43,213 bases of DNA, taken from contig NZ_JAUNPE010000007.1 of NCBI RefSeq assembly GCF_030536815.1, positions 1 through 43,213 of the forward strand, given 5' to 3'. Below the pieces are notes generated by a model, which was not told where the DNA came from, ran no database searches, and saw only the letters and a program-made list of their open reading frames with translations. A program made the translations under genes and the position numbers. This document shows, in pieces, positions 24,074 through 32,408 of this stretch. This DNA is from Kocuria sp. (GTDB lineage: Bacteria > Actinomycetota > Actinomycetes > Actinomycetales > Micrococcaceae). How positions within the stretch are numbered: the stretch's first letter is position 1; every line of letters starts with the position of its first letter.

Positions 24074-24748
24074 ATGTCCGAGCAGATTCCCGATGATCAC
24101 GACATCCCCTGGGCCATGCAGTTGGTGGTGCACCGGGATCGGCAGTCTCCCGCGCGCCAGGTGGACGTGGCAGAAGCCGCCGCGCGCGCCGTCGTCGGCC
24201 TGCTCGCCGACCCGCGATCCGCGCCGAACGGGCCCTGGTACCCGGCCGTGAAGTACTGGCGGGACGCGCGCATTCGCAAGTTGGTGCGGCGCGCGGACGG
24301 CAAGCGGTGGGCCGACGTCCAGGAGCTGCCCGGCGTGACGGTCACCCAGGCAGGTGCCGGTGAATCCGGCGACGCCGCCGTGCGCGCCTTCGTGCCGGGC
24401 CCGGTCAAACCGCTGCCCAAGGAACTGAACAAACTCCAAGTCTCGGGCACCTCTTTTCCCGACGACGGCGTCTCGCACTCGAACGACGCCATGGTCACCG
24501 TGGAGGTGCGGCCGGGACTGGAGATGACCAGCGGCAAGCTCGCGGCCCAGTGCGCCCACGCCGCGCAATTGGCGTGGGAGACCATGTCGGATGCCGACCA
24601 AGAGCGGTGGCGGGAGGATGAGTTCCGTGTGCGCGTGGACCACCCGAGTCAAGATGAGTGGGCCGCCGTCACCCGGCCGGTTGCCGTTATCGACGCCGGC
24701 CTCACCGAATTGGACGGGCCCACCGAGACGACGCGCGCGTGGTGGTGA
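24074..24748 (+). CDS. Pth2-type peptidyl-tRNA hydrolase domain protein
   Basis: A 224-residue protein. The C-terminal part has the Pth2 signature: a beta strand (VTVEVRPGLEMTSG) followed by GKLAAQCAHAA (about 154-164), which in archaeal and eukaryotic Pth2 holds the Lys and the active-site residues for cleaving peptidyl-tRNA. The first 130 residues form an extra domain starting WAMQLVVHRDRQSPARQ, itself slightly Pth2-like. The ATG at 24074 is preceded by CACAGT at leaderless spacing. The frame is open far upstream, but that stretch is antisense to ALDH and is not coding. Whether it releases peptidyl-tRNA is unproved, since bacteria normally use Pth1. Confidence 0.8.
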   Translation: MSEQIPDDHDIPWAMQLVVHRDRQSPARQVDVAEAAARAVVGLLADPRSAPNGPWYPAVKYWRDARIRKLVRRADGKRWADVQELPGVTVTQAGAGESGDAAVRAFVPGPVKPLPKELNKLQVSGTSFPDDGVSHSNDAMVTVEVRPGLEMTSGKLAAQCAHAAQLAWETMSDADQERWREDEFRVRVDHPSQDEWAAVTRPVAVIDAGLTELDGPTETTRAWW

Positions 24749-24806
24749 CCAGGAAACCTCCAGTGCTGACCGTTCATGGGGCCTGTCCGACTCATGGTCA
24801 GCCACC

Positions 24807-24828
24807 CCGCGAGGGTCATAGCTCGCGG
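24807..24828 (+). terminator. Weak hairpin after the Pth2-type gene
   Basis: A 7-bp stem (ccgcgag / ctcgcgg) with an 8-nt loop lies 58 nt after the stop. No T-run follows. The rest of the 186-bp gap before the Tad operon shows no clear promoter. Confidence 0.33.
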
Positions 24829-24934
24829 TGATGCCACTGCACAGGCTTGAGTCATGCCGTGGAGGGGTGGGTCCGACTCCACAATTGAGAGCCCGGATGG
24901 TCCTCTGAACGGGTGATCCGGCGACCGTAAGGGC

Positions 24935-26068
24935 ATGACCCCTTCACCACACAGCTCCCCGAACACGGCGGTGATTCCGCGGACGCGCAGAGCTCAGCGC
25001 ACCGTCACCAACCGTGCGGCCGTCGATCGTCGCGGCTCCGGTGAACCGGTGTCTGGCCTGACCAGGACGATCCACCTTCTGAGCGCGGATCCGCAGCTCG
25101 TCGAATCCGTCGAGGCCGTGTGCGTTAGCTGTCGTGTGGAGTTGGTGGTCGCGGATACTTTCGCGGACACCAAGGATGCGGACACGTTACTGGTCGACGC
25201 GGCGTCGGCGGTGGAACGGGTACCCAGCGGGGCGATCATTGTCGCGCTGTCCTCGCAACAGGCAGCCTGGGAGCTCGCGGCGCGCAGCGCGGCCAGCGCC
25301 GTGGTTGTCCTCCCCGACGCCGCGGAGTGGCTCGCGGAGATGCTCTCCCGCCCCGATCACAATGCGGACGCGGTTGACCTCGGACGCGTCATCGGTGTGG
25401 TTGGTGCCGCCGGCGGGGTGGGGGCGTCGACGTTTGCGTGTTGGCTCGCCCAAGAATTCTCGGGGACCGGTGCGCCCACCGCGGTGGTTGATGCGGATCC
25501 CGGTGCGGCGGGCCTGGACCTGGTGCTGGGCACCGAGTCGGAGGAAGGGTTGCGGTGGCCAGAACTGCATCAGTTCTCCGGCACGGTGGCTGCGGACCAA
25601 CTGTGGGCCGCGCTGCCGAGCACGGGACCCCTGCGTTACCTCTCCTGGGATCGCCAGGGCACCCACGCCACCACGGTTCCAGTGGGCACCGTGATTCATG
25701 CGCTGAGAAGTGCGGCGAGCTATCTGGTCGTGGACCTGAAAGCGGACCGTCTCGAGGAACAAGCTCGCTGGTGCTCCACCGTGCTGGTGCTCACACCGCG
25801 CACCGTCAGGGGAGTGTTGGCGGCCACGCTGGCGGTTCAGCGCTGCGGTGACATTCCCGTGATGACGGTCCTGACCGGGCTCAACGTGGCGGACGTGGAT
25901 GCCGCTCTGGTGGAATCGGCCAGCGGAGCCGGATGTGCCGGGTCCCTGAGTTTCGACCCTCGCCTGCCGCAAGAGCTGGACAACGGTGCCGCGCTGCAGC
26001 GGGGCCAACGCTCCAAGCACGCCAAAGCCGTGCGCGCCATCGCCCGGAGGCTGGCGGCGGGCTCATGA
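24935..26068 (+). CDS. CpaE/TadZ-like ATPase homologue (Ssd-like) of the Tad cluster
   Basis: A MinD/ParA-fold protein of 377 residues that opens the Tad operon. In this position actinobacteria encode the 'helicase/secretion neighborhood CpaE-like protein' (M. tuberculosis Ssd, Rv3660c), thought to place the pilus machinery or affect division. The P-loop region reads GAAGGVGAST (157-166): both Lys of the deviant Walker A (KGGxGK) are missing, and Ala takes their place, so ATP hydrolysis is questionable. VVDADPGAAGLDLVLG follows. The ATG at 24935 is used, though the first 38 residues are low-complexity and a GTG at 25049 is possible. Its stop overlaps tadA (ATGA). Confidence 0.83.
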   Translation: MTPSPHSSPNTAVIPRTRRAQRTVTNRAAVDRRGSGEPVSGLTRTIHLLSADPQLVESVEAVCVSCRVELVVADTFADTKDADTLLVDAASAVERVPSGAIIVALSSQQAAWELAARSAASAVVVLPDAAEWLAEMLSRPDHNADAVDLGRVIGVVGAAGGVGASTFACWLAQEFSGTGAPTAVVDADPGAAGLDLVLGTESEEGLRWPELHQFSGTVAADQLWAALPSTGPLRYLSWDRQGTHATTVPVGTVIHALRSAASYLVVDLKADRLEEQARWCSTVLVLTPRTVRGVLAATLAVQRCGDIPVMTVLTGLNVADVDAALVESASGAGCAGSLSFDPRLPQELDNGAALQRGQRSKHAKAVRAIARRLAAGS

Positions 26069-27279
26069 ACGGCACGGAACTGGATACCCGATTCCTGGAA
26101 GACGTCCGTAACCGCTTGCTGCAGGAAGGTGGTGCCCTCACCGACGCGCGGATTGCCCGCGCCATCCAGGACACCGGACGGGTGCTGGGGGCGGTGGGAT
26201 CCATCAGGGCCGTGCAACACATCAGGGCCGAACTCACCGGGCTCGGTCCGCTGGAACCGCTCTTACCCACCACGGGCCTCAGCGACGTGTACGTCAACGG
26301 ACACGAGAACGTCTTCATCGAGACCCTCGGGGGTGTGGAACGGGTCCCCTCGCCCTTCACAGCGGAGGCTGACGTCCGGGCCCTCGCGGTGCGTCTCATC
26401 ACGGCCGCGGGGCGCCGGCTCGACGACGCCAACCCGTGCGTGGACGTTCAGACCGCCACCGGGCTCCGCGTTCATGCGGTGATCCCACCGGTCTCCACGA
26501 CTGGCACATTGTTGTCCATCAGATTCCGTGCACCTCAGCGGTTGTCCCTGTCCGACCTGGTGCTCTGCGGCGCCATCCACCCGTTCATGGCGGACGTGCT
26601 GTGCTCGGCCATGAGAGCCGGGGCCAACCTCATGATCAGCGGAGCCACGGGATCCGGGAAAACCACGGTGCTCTCCGCGCTGCTGTCCCAGAGCCGCCCG
26701 TCGGAACGTCTGGTGCTCATTGAGGACGCCGCCGAGCTCGATCCCGATCATCCTCACGTGGTGGGGTTGCAGGCCCGCCACGACAACGTGGAAAACAGCG
26801 GCGCCGTCGACCTGGCGGAGCTGGTGCGGCAGGCCCTACGCATGCGCCCGGACCGCTTGGTGGTCGGGGAATGCCGCGGTGCCGAAGTACGTGAGCTCCT
26901 CACGGCGCTGAACACCGGTCACGCCGGTGCCGGGACCGTGCACGCGAACTCGGCGCAGGCGGTCCCTGCTCGATTGGCTGCACTGGGATCTTTGGCGGGT
27001 ATGAGCCGAGAGGCCGTTGACCTGCAGGCGTTCAGCGCCCTCGATCTGATCGCCCATGTCAGCAGGGGAGCCCACGGGCGGCGACTGGAGACCCTGTGCA
27101 CGCTCGAACTGTCGAGCGGGCGACTCAGCACCCAGACCGCCCTGTCCTGCGTCGATGGAGAACCGGTCAAGGGCCCGGGATGGCCACGTGTGGCGCAGTT
27201 GTTGTCACGCGCTACAACCCTCGTGAGCGCACCCGAAGCTGCACGTACGGCCGCTGCGAGCCCGAGGGGTGCGTCATGA
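26065..27279 (+). CDS. tadA: TadA/CpaF secretion ATPase
   Basis: A 404-residue type II/IV secretion ATPase that powers Flp pilus assembly from the cytoplasm. The N-terminal domain contains LSDVYVNGHENVFIE. Walker A is GATGSGKTT (193-201), the Asp/Glu boxes are LVLIEDAAEL and RLVVGECRGAE (Glu269), and the His box is NTGHAGAGTVHANS. All catalytic motifs are intact. It overlaps tadZ and tadB by 4 bp each, which points to tight translational coupling. Confidence 0.93.
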   Translation: MNGTELDTRFLEDVRNRLLQEGGALTDARIARAIQDTGRVLGAVGSIRAVQHIRAELTGLGPLEPLLPTTGLSDVYVNGHENVFIETLGGVERVPSPFTAEADVRALAVRLITAAGRRLDDANPCVDVQTATGLRVHAVIPPVSTTGTLLSIRFRAPQRLSLSDLVLCGAIHPFMADVLCSAMRAGANLMISGATGSGKTTVLSALLSQSRPSERLVLIEDAAELDPDHPHVVGLQARHDNVENSGAVDLAELVRQALRMRPDRLVVGECRGAEVRELLTALNTGHAGAGTVHANSAQAVPARLAALGSLAGMSREAVDLQAFSALDLIAHVSRGAHGRRLETLCTLELSSGRLSTQTALSCVDGEPVKGPGWPRVAQLLSRATTLVSAPEAARTAAASPRGAS

Positions 27280-28067
27280 TTTTTGCGCTGTCCGTGGGAA
27301 CCCTGGTTGCCGCAGCCGGTCTGATCTGGGCCGGTGGGACCGGAAGAGGCATGCTCGACAACCGCGGTGCCGCGGCCGCGAGAAGCAATGACAAAGCACG
27401 CGGGGGAGCACCTCCGGCCTTGAGGTCTTTCGTAACCCGGCGGTGGCGTCGAGACCGCGCGGCCGAAGCAGCCCAATGGGTCACGTTGATCCGGCGGCTG
27501 GCGGCTTTACTTCATGCCGGCCGCAGCCCGTCCCTCGTGTTCTCTCATGCTTCCCGCACAACCGCTCAGCCGCACGCCAATCCCACTGCGGGATGGATCG
27601 ACCGGCTGTGCGGCGAGGTTCACGCAGCATCGGAACTCGGCGTTCCGGTATCGGTCACGCTGGGTCGCTTGGCCCACACCGCGCCGGACGTATCCGACCA
27701 TGAACTGGCCCGTTGGGCCCGCTCCGCCAGCGTGCAGCTCGCCGCATGCTGGGAGATTTCCGAACGATCCGGCGCCTCACTGTCCAAGACCCTCCACGGT
27801 TTGGCCGACTCCGTGGAGTCCCAGATCGACGCCCAGGCAGCGCGGGAGAGCGCACTCGCCGGTCCCCGTGCCACGGTCCGAGTGCTGGCCTGGCTACCGG
27901 TACTCGCCCTCGGGCTCGGCATGCTCATGGGAACCGACCCGATCACCACTCTGATCACCACACCGTGGGGACGGATAGCTCTCGTCGCGGGAGCCGTGCT
28001 GACCGTTGCCGGTCGGTTGTGGACCCGTCAGCTCATGCGCCATGCCGAGGGGGTGGACGGGCCATGA
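27276..28067 (+). CDS. tadB: TadB-like inner-membrane platform protein
   Basis: A 263-residue type II secretion F-domain protein. Membrane segments lie at the N-terminus (IFALSVGTLVAAAGLIWAG) and in two C-terminal helices (about 205-245). The cytoplasmic domain includes LIRRLAALLHAGRSPSLVF, typical of GspF/TadB. It anchors the pilus motor to the membrane. The ATG overlaps the tadA stop (ATGA) with GAGG upstream, and its own stop overlaps tadC. The open frame upstream of 27276 is the shadow of tadA. Confidence 0.85.
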   Translation: MIFALSVGTLVAAAGLIWAGGTGRGMLDNRGAAAARSNDKARGGAPPALRSFVTRRWRRDRAAEAAQWVTLIRRLAALLHAGRSPSLVFSHASRTTAQPHANPTAGWIDRLCGEVHAASELGVPVSVTLGRLAHTAPDVSDHELARWARSASVQLAACWEISERSGASLSKTLHGLADSVESQIDAQAARESALAGPRATVRVLAWLPVLALGLGMLMGTDPITTLITTPWGRIALVAGAVLTVAGRLWTRQLMRHAEGVDGP

Positions 28068-28657
28068 TGGGTGCTCTCAGCGCGGGCCTTTTGCTAGCCG
28101 CGGCGTTTTTCGTCTGGTCCTCTCCACGCCTCATTGTGTCTTCCGTGGCCGGCGTTGCCACCCCACGAGCGGGCACGTTCGACGACGCCGCTGCGGCACC
28201 CTTACCGAGCAATACTCCCGGGCTCCCGGCGGCGACACTGGTGGAGCTCACCGCCACGCAACTGGATGCCGGGCTACCCCTGGCAGAGGCCGTGTCGATC
28301 CTGGCCCACAGCACCGCGGGCTCCGGGTACCCGCAACTGCAGAGGGTCGCCGCTGCGCTTCGGTTGGGGCTGGACTGGGACACCGCGTGGTCCTCGGGTA
28401 ACCGGTTGCCTCGAGCGTTACTGGATTACCGCGATGCGCTCGAATTCACGGCTACGTCCGGGGCGGCGTCGGCATCGGTCCTGCGAGGTCAGGCCGAGCA
28501 GGTGCGGCGCGCCCAGTTCCGCCGGGCAGAACGTGCCGCGGAGGCCCTGTCGGTTCGGCTGGTCCTGCCGCTGGGATTGTGTTGCTTGCCCGCCTTCATG
28601 TGCTGGGGCGTGCTGCCCGTGCTCATGAGCCTGTTGCCCAAGGTGTTCGGATCATGA
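28064..28657 (+). CDS. tadC: TadC-like inner-membrane platform protein
   Basis: A 197-residue GspF/TadC-like protein, short compared with proteobacterial TadC (about 300) as usual in actinobacteria. An N-terminal helix, a cytoplasmic part (LTATQLDAGLPLAEAVSILA) and a C-terminal hydrophobic pair (LSVRLVLPLGLCCLPAFMCW; GVLPVLMSLL) are visible. It pairs with TadB and is joined to it by an ATGA overlap. An 83-bp gap follows before the pilin. Confidence 0.83.
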   Translation: MMGALSAGLLLAAAFFVWSSPRLIVSSVAGVATPRAGTFDDAAAAPLPSNTPGLPAATLVELTATQLDAGLPLAEAVSILAHSTAGSGYPQLQRVAAALRLGLDWDTAWSSGNRLPRALLDYRDALEFTATSGAASASVLRGQAEQVRRAQFRRAERAAEALSVRLVLPLGLCCLPAFMCWGVLPVLMSLLPKVFGS

Positions 28658-28740
28658 TCCGCGACCGCGCGCCGCCCGGGGCCGGCGACCACACGTTCGT
28701 TCAGCCACCACCACACACCTTTGAGTCACAGGAGAACCCC

Positions 28741-28992
28741 ATGTCCACCAACATTGCTGCCACGTCCACCCCCGCCGCACCGACAACCATTGCGCCCGAC
28801 GCCGTCCTGGAACCACCCGGCACGGACCTTGCCCTGGGCGCGGATCACCCCGACCTCGGGGCGTCCACCGCGGAGTACGCGGTGATCGTCCTGGCCGCCG
28901 CTGCCTTCGGCGGTGTGATGGCGGCCGTGCTGTCCTCGGACTCTGTCTCGGGACTGCTGCTCGGCATCATCCAGAAGGCGCTGTCGGTGTAA
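28741..28992 (+). CDS. flp: Flp-like pilin (DUF4244-type)
   Basis: An 83-residue prepilin. The processing site is Gly40 followed by ASTAEYAV, fitting the G-x4-E-Y rule (Glu at +5). The mature part is 43 residues with one hydrophobic helix (AVIVLAAAAFGGVMAAVL) and the tail LLLGIIQKALSV. The leader of 40 residues is long and rich in Ala, Pro and Thr rather than short and basic. AGGAG six bases before the ATG gives strong initiation, and a large hairpin follows the stop. No TadV prepilin peptidase is encoded in this window. Confidence 0.85.
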   Translation: MSTNIAATSTPAAPTTIAPDAVLEPPGTDLALGADHPDLGASTAEYAVIVLAAAAFGGVMAAVLSSDSVSGLLLGIIQKALSV

Positions 28993-29006
28993 TCCGATGG
29001 GACGCC

Positions 29007-29046
29007 CCCGTGGGGCGCGCCTCGACCATGAGGCGCGCCCCACGGG
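29007..29046 (+). terminator. 17-bp hairpin between flp and tadE
   Basis: A perfect 17-bp stem (29007-29023 / 29030-29046) with a 6-nt loop begins 14 nt after the flp stop. There is no T-run. It could be a partial terminator or a 3' stabiliser that lets pilin mRNA exceed that of the minor pilins downstream. Confidence 0.68.
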
Positions 29047-29075
29047 CCCACGTGAAGTCTCGGAAAGGTACCGAT

Positions 29076-29504
29076 ATGAGACCACAGCACAGTGCGCCCG
29101 CAAGCCCGTTATCTGGCTGCCGGCCTGGACACGGACCCCCGGATCAGCGGGAGAGGGGAGCGGTCACCGTGGAAACCGCGGTCATCATGCCCGCTCTCGT
29201 GTTCCTCCTCGCGGTCATGTTGGCCGCTGCCGCGGCGGGGATGACACTTGTCCGTTTCGAAGAGGCGGCTCGGGCATCCGCGAGGGCGGCCGCTCGTGGC
29301 GAAACCGTGGCCGTGGCGCAGGAAAGAGCGCGTGAGATCGCCGGCGAAGATTCCGCGGTGACCGTGGCTGCCGGGCCGGACCGTGTGACCGTGACCGTCA
29401 GTGGACCCGCGCCCGGGATCCTGGGCACATGGAGTGACTGGACGTTACAGGCGGATGCCATGGCCATGACCGAAGGATCGAGGAACGCAGATGTGGGCCC
29501 CTAG
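29076..29504 (+). CDS. tadE: TadE-like minor pilin/pseudopilin
   Basis: A 142-residue protein. After a basic leader comes RERGAVTVETAVIMPALVF, the TadE N-terminal motif, with a Gly and Glu +5 that fit prepilin-peptidase cleavage, then a hydrophobic helix. The C-terminus is an exported beta-rich domain (SAVTVAAGPDRVTVTVSG). AAGG lies seven bases before the ATG at 29076. It corresponds to Rv3655c in M. tuberculosis. It overlaps the next gene by 14 bp. Confidence 0.85.
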   Translation: MRPQHSAPASPLSGCRPGHGPPDQRERGAVTVETAVIMPALVFLLAVMLAAAAAGMTLVRFEEAARASARAAARGETVAVAQERAREIAGEDSAVTVAAGPDRVTVTVSGPAPGILGTWSDWTLQADAMAMTEGSRNADVGP

Positions 29505-29928
29505 CCATCATTCGGTCGACCCGGATCTTTCTGGATTCGTGCTCGGCGGGCCCGCCGCGGACGGTCATCCGGACGAAGGGTCGGGAACCGTTCACGGCAT
29601 GAGCATTGCCGTGCTCATGTGCGCATTGCTGATCGTGATCCTGCTGCTGGGTCAGGCCGGTATCTCGATGCACCGTGCCGCCAAAGCCGCGGACCTCGCG
29701 GCCTTGGCGGCGGCCGACACGGCCCGCGGGTTGGCCAGTGGCGTGCCATGCGATGTGGCACGCGCCGTGGCTGCGGAAAACGGTGCCGTCATGGATCACT
29801 GCGAGCTGGTCACGCGGGAACAAACCACGGTGGATGTCCGCACGAGCATTGCGTTATTCGGTCCGCTGGAGCCACTCGGCCCGGCCGTGGGTGTCTCACG
29901 CGCGGGCCCGCCGCCGGGAGAACCGTGA
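29491..29928 (+). CDS. TadE-like protein of the helicase/secretion neighborhood (Rv3654c-like)
   Basis: A 145-residue protein with one hydrophobic segment (MSIAVLMCALLIVILLLGQAG) followed by AAKAADLAALAAADTA, the recurrent pattern of Rv3654c-type TadE-like proteins. The site before the helix is GSGTVHGM and lacks the Glu +5 of true prepilins. Two Cys (VPCDVARA, DHCELV) may form a disulfide outside the cell. The ATG lies within tadE, with GAGGA seven bases upstream. It is the last gene of the Tad operon and converges on the helicase. Confidence 0.8.
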   Translation: MWAPSHHSVDPDLSGFVLGGPAADGHPDEGSGTVHGMSIAVLMCALLIVILLLGQAGISMHRAAKAADLAALAAADTARGLASGVPCDVARAVAAENGAVMDHCELVTREQTTVDVRTSIALFGPLEPLGPAVGVSRAGPPPGEP

Positions 29929-29990
29929 CCCTTCGCGTGTTCCCGGGTGCTGTGCGCCTGTGATCACAGCCGTGTTGTTCGCCGGCACCA

Positions 29991-32339
29991 TTATTGCGCA
30001 GCCGCCTCATCCGGGGCGAAGCCCAGCACCCCGTTCAACAACTTGAGCGCGCCGGCCTTGTCCAGCGGATTGTTGCGGTTTCCGCACTTGGGGGACTGCA
30101 CGCAGGAGGGGCAGCCGGTATCGCATTCGCACGCGGCAATGGCGTCCCGGGTGGCCGTGATCCAGCGGTGGAACATGTCATAGCCGCGCTCGGCGAAGCC
30201 CGCTCCACCGGGGTGGCCGTCGTGGACGAAAATGGTGGGTAATTCGGTGTCCGCGTGCAGGGCCGTGGACAGGCCTCCCACGTCCCAGCGGTCGCACGAG
30301 GCCAGCAGCGGGAGCAACCCGATCATGGCGTGTTCGGCGGCGTGCAGGGAACCGGGAATGTCCGGCTCCTCGATCCCCATGGCGGCCAACCGGGGCTGGT
30401 CCACGGTGAACCACGTGGCGGTGGTGGCCAATTGACGCGGCGGTAGCTCCAACGGTTCTTCACCCACCACCTCATTGGAGGCCGTGAGCTTTCGCTGGAA
30501 ACTCATCACCTGGGTTGTCACGTCCACCCCGCCGCGGTGAATGGTGATGGGACCCCAGCGCTGGGTGTCGGCCACGGAGCGCACCTGAACCTCGGTGACG
30601 TCGCGGGCCACCGTATAAAAATCCGGGAACGCGTGCCGCACGGACGCCACATTGAGTTCCTGGTCCAGGTCCTCAACCAAGTACGTGCGGCCCTGGTGCA
30701 CGTAGACCGCACCGGGGTGCGCCTGGTAGTGGGACTGGGGTGCACCCATGGTCCCCAGCACGGCACCGGTCTCCGAGTCCATGATCTGCACGGGCCCGCC
30801 GTCACCCGAACGAATGGAAATCATGTCGGCCGGGCGCTCGGATCGGCTCCAGAACCACCCGCTGGGGCGGCGCCTGAGGTGTCCCGACGCCTCCAGCGAG
30901 TGCACCACGTCATGCGCTGTGGGACCGAACAGGTGCAGCTCCGTGGCCCGCAGGGGGAGTTCGGCCGCCGCGGCACACAGATGCGGTGCCAGCACGTAGG
31001 GGTTGGAGGCCTCGAACACCGTGGCCTCCACGGGCACGTCAAAAATGGCCTCGGGGTGATTCACCAAGTAGGTGTCCAGCGGATCGTCTCCGGCGATCAA
31101 CGCGGCCAGAGCGTGCTGGCCGGCACGCCCGGCGCGGCCGATCTGCTGAGTGAACGAGGCACGAGTGCCTGGCCACCCGGCGACCAGAACGGCGTCGAGC
31201 CCGGCGATGTCGATGCCCAGTTCCAGGGCGGAGGTACTGGCCACCCCGAGCAGCCGACCGTCCCGCAGGGCCTGTTCCAGCTCACGCCGTTCCTCGGGGA
31301 GGAAACCCGCGCGATAGGCAGCCACCCGGTGCGCGAGCGAGGGATCAACCTCTTCAAGTTGCCGACGGGCTGTCTGAGCAATGGTCTCCGCGCCCCGGCG
31401 TGACCGGATGAACGCGATCGTACGGATCTGCTGCAACACCAGATCGGTGAGCATGTCCGCGGATTCGGCGGTCACGGTGCGCCGGGAGGGCGCGTTGTTG
31501 TCCGATCCACCCGGTGATTGCTCCGGCTCCCACAACACGACCGTGCGCGAACCATGGGGGGAGGTATCACGCTCCACGGCGGTCACCTCGGCACGCGGGA
31601 CGCCGATCAGCCGCGCGAACGAGTCCTGCGGCGACGCACTCGTCGCGGACGCACCGATAAAGATCGGTTCCGCACCGTAATGGGCTGCAACCCGTTTGAG
31701 CCGCTTCATGAGCACGGCCACGTGAGAGCCGAACACCCCCCGATAGGAGTGGGCTTCGTCGATGATCACGTAGCGCAGCCGCCGGAGGAACCGCGACCAC
31801 CCGGTGTGATTGGGCAGCACCCCGTGATGGAGCATGTCCGGGTTGCACAGGATCACGTCAGCGTGTTCGCGGATCCAGCGCCGCTCACCGGTGTCGGTGT
31901 CACCGTCGTAAGTGGCGGCGCGCACGCCCCCGAACCCCAGGGAACGTAGCGACGTCAACTGATCGGCGGCGAGCGCCTTGGTGGGCGATAAGTACAGCGC
32001 GGTGGCTTCCTCGGGGTGGTGCAGCAGCCCGGGACGCGACGCAATGGCGATTTTTCCACGGTGGACGGCGTTGAGAACCAGTGATTGATAGACCAGCGAC
32101 TTTCCCGAGGCGGTCCCGGTGGCCACGATCGTGTGCCGCGGTGCGGTCATGGCGGCCACCTGGTGGGCGAAGGGCTCGTGAATGCCCAACCGCTCGTAAG
32201 CCGCACGGACGTCCGGATGAATTCCCTCGGGCCACGGCGCGTACTCGGCCGCACGCGCGGGCAGCTCGCGGACATGACGGACCTGCTCGGGTCGCGGTCC
32301 GCGGCCGAGCAGATTGACCATGTCCTGGGAAGAACTCAC
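29991..32339 (-). CDS. DEAD/DEAH-box helicase of the helicase/secretion neighborhood (MrfA/YprA-like)
   Basis: A 782-residue superfamily 2 helicase. Motif I is ATGTASGKS (73-81), motif II is DEAH (near 192) and motif VI is QQIGRAGRAGQ. The C-terminal part carries a four-Cys cluster, CECDTGCPSCVQSPKCG (about 733-749), as in B. subtilis MrfA, which acts in DNA repair of mitomycin damage. A helicase of this type adjoins Tad genes across actinobacteria, without a known reason. Start: GTG at 32339, with GAGAAT six bases upstream; a longer frame to 32378 lacks support. Confidence 0.9.
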   Translation of the reverse strand: MSSSQDMVNLLGRGPRPEQVRHVRELPARAAEYAPWPEGIHPDVRAAYERLGIHEPFAHQVAAMTAPRHTIVATGTASGKSLVYQSLVLNAVHRGKIAIASRPGLLHHPEEATALYLSPTKALAADQLTSLRSLGFGGVRAATYDGDTDTGERRWIREHADVILCNPDMLHHGVLPNHTGWSRFLRRLRYVIIDEAHSYRGVFGSHVAVLMKRLKRVAAHYGAEPIFIGASATSASPQDSFARLIGVPRAEVTAVERDTSPHGSRTVVLWEPEQSPGGSDNNAPSRRTVTAESADMLTDLVLQQIRTIAFIRSRRGAETIAQTARRQLEEVDPSLAHRVAAYRAGFLPEERRELEQALRDGRLLGVASTSALELGIDIAGLDAVLVAGWPGTRASFTQQIGRAGRAGQHALAALIAGDDPLDTYLVNHPEAIFDVPVEATVFEASNPYVLAPHLCAAAAELPLRATELHLFGPTAHDVVHSLEASGHLRRRPSGWFWSRSERPADMISIRSGDGGPVQIMDSETGAVLGTMGAPQSHYQAHPGAVYVHQGRTYLVEDLDQELNVASVRHAFPDFYTVARDVTEVQVRSVADTQRWGPITIHRGGVDVTTQVMSFQRKLTASNEVVGEEPLELPPRQLATTATWFTVDQPRLAAMGIEEPDIPGSLHAAEHAMIGLLPLLASCDRWDVGGLSTALHADTELPTIFVHDGHPGGAGFAERGYDMFHRWITATRDAIAACECDTGCPSCVQSPKCGNRNNPLDKAGALKLLNGVLGFAPDEAAAQ

Positions 32340-32345
32340 GGGCCC

Positions 32346-32351
32346 ATTCTC
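32346..32351 (-). promoter_or_regulatory. -10 element of a leaderless helicase transcript
   Basis: GAGAAT, six bases (GGGCCC), then GTG. Only about 57 bp separate it from the divergent leaderless-type element AATTAT (32397-32402) of the split-barrel gene at 32409. Confidence 0.42.
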
Positions 32352-32408
32352 CCGCACGCGGCACCACGCATACTTCACTCACCGCGGCGCGCATGGAATT
32401 ATGGGGGC

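Noticed and set aside
29958..29969. Perfect palindrome ctgtgatcacag between the Tad operon and the helicase
   Set aside because: It has both Crp half-sites but no 6-bp spacer, and lies between convergent gene ends, so it is not a Crp site. It has no other clear role.
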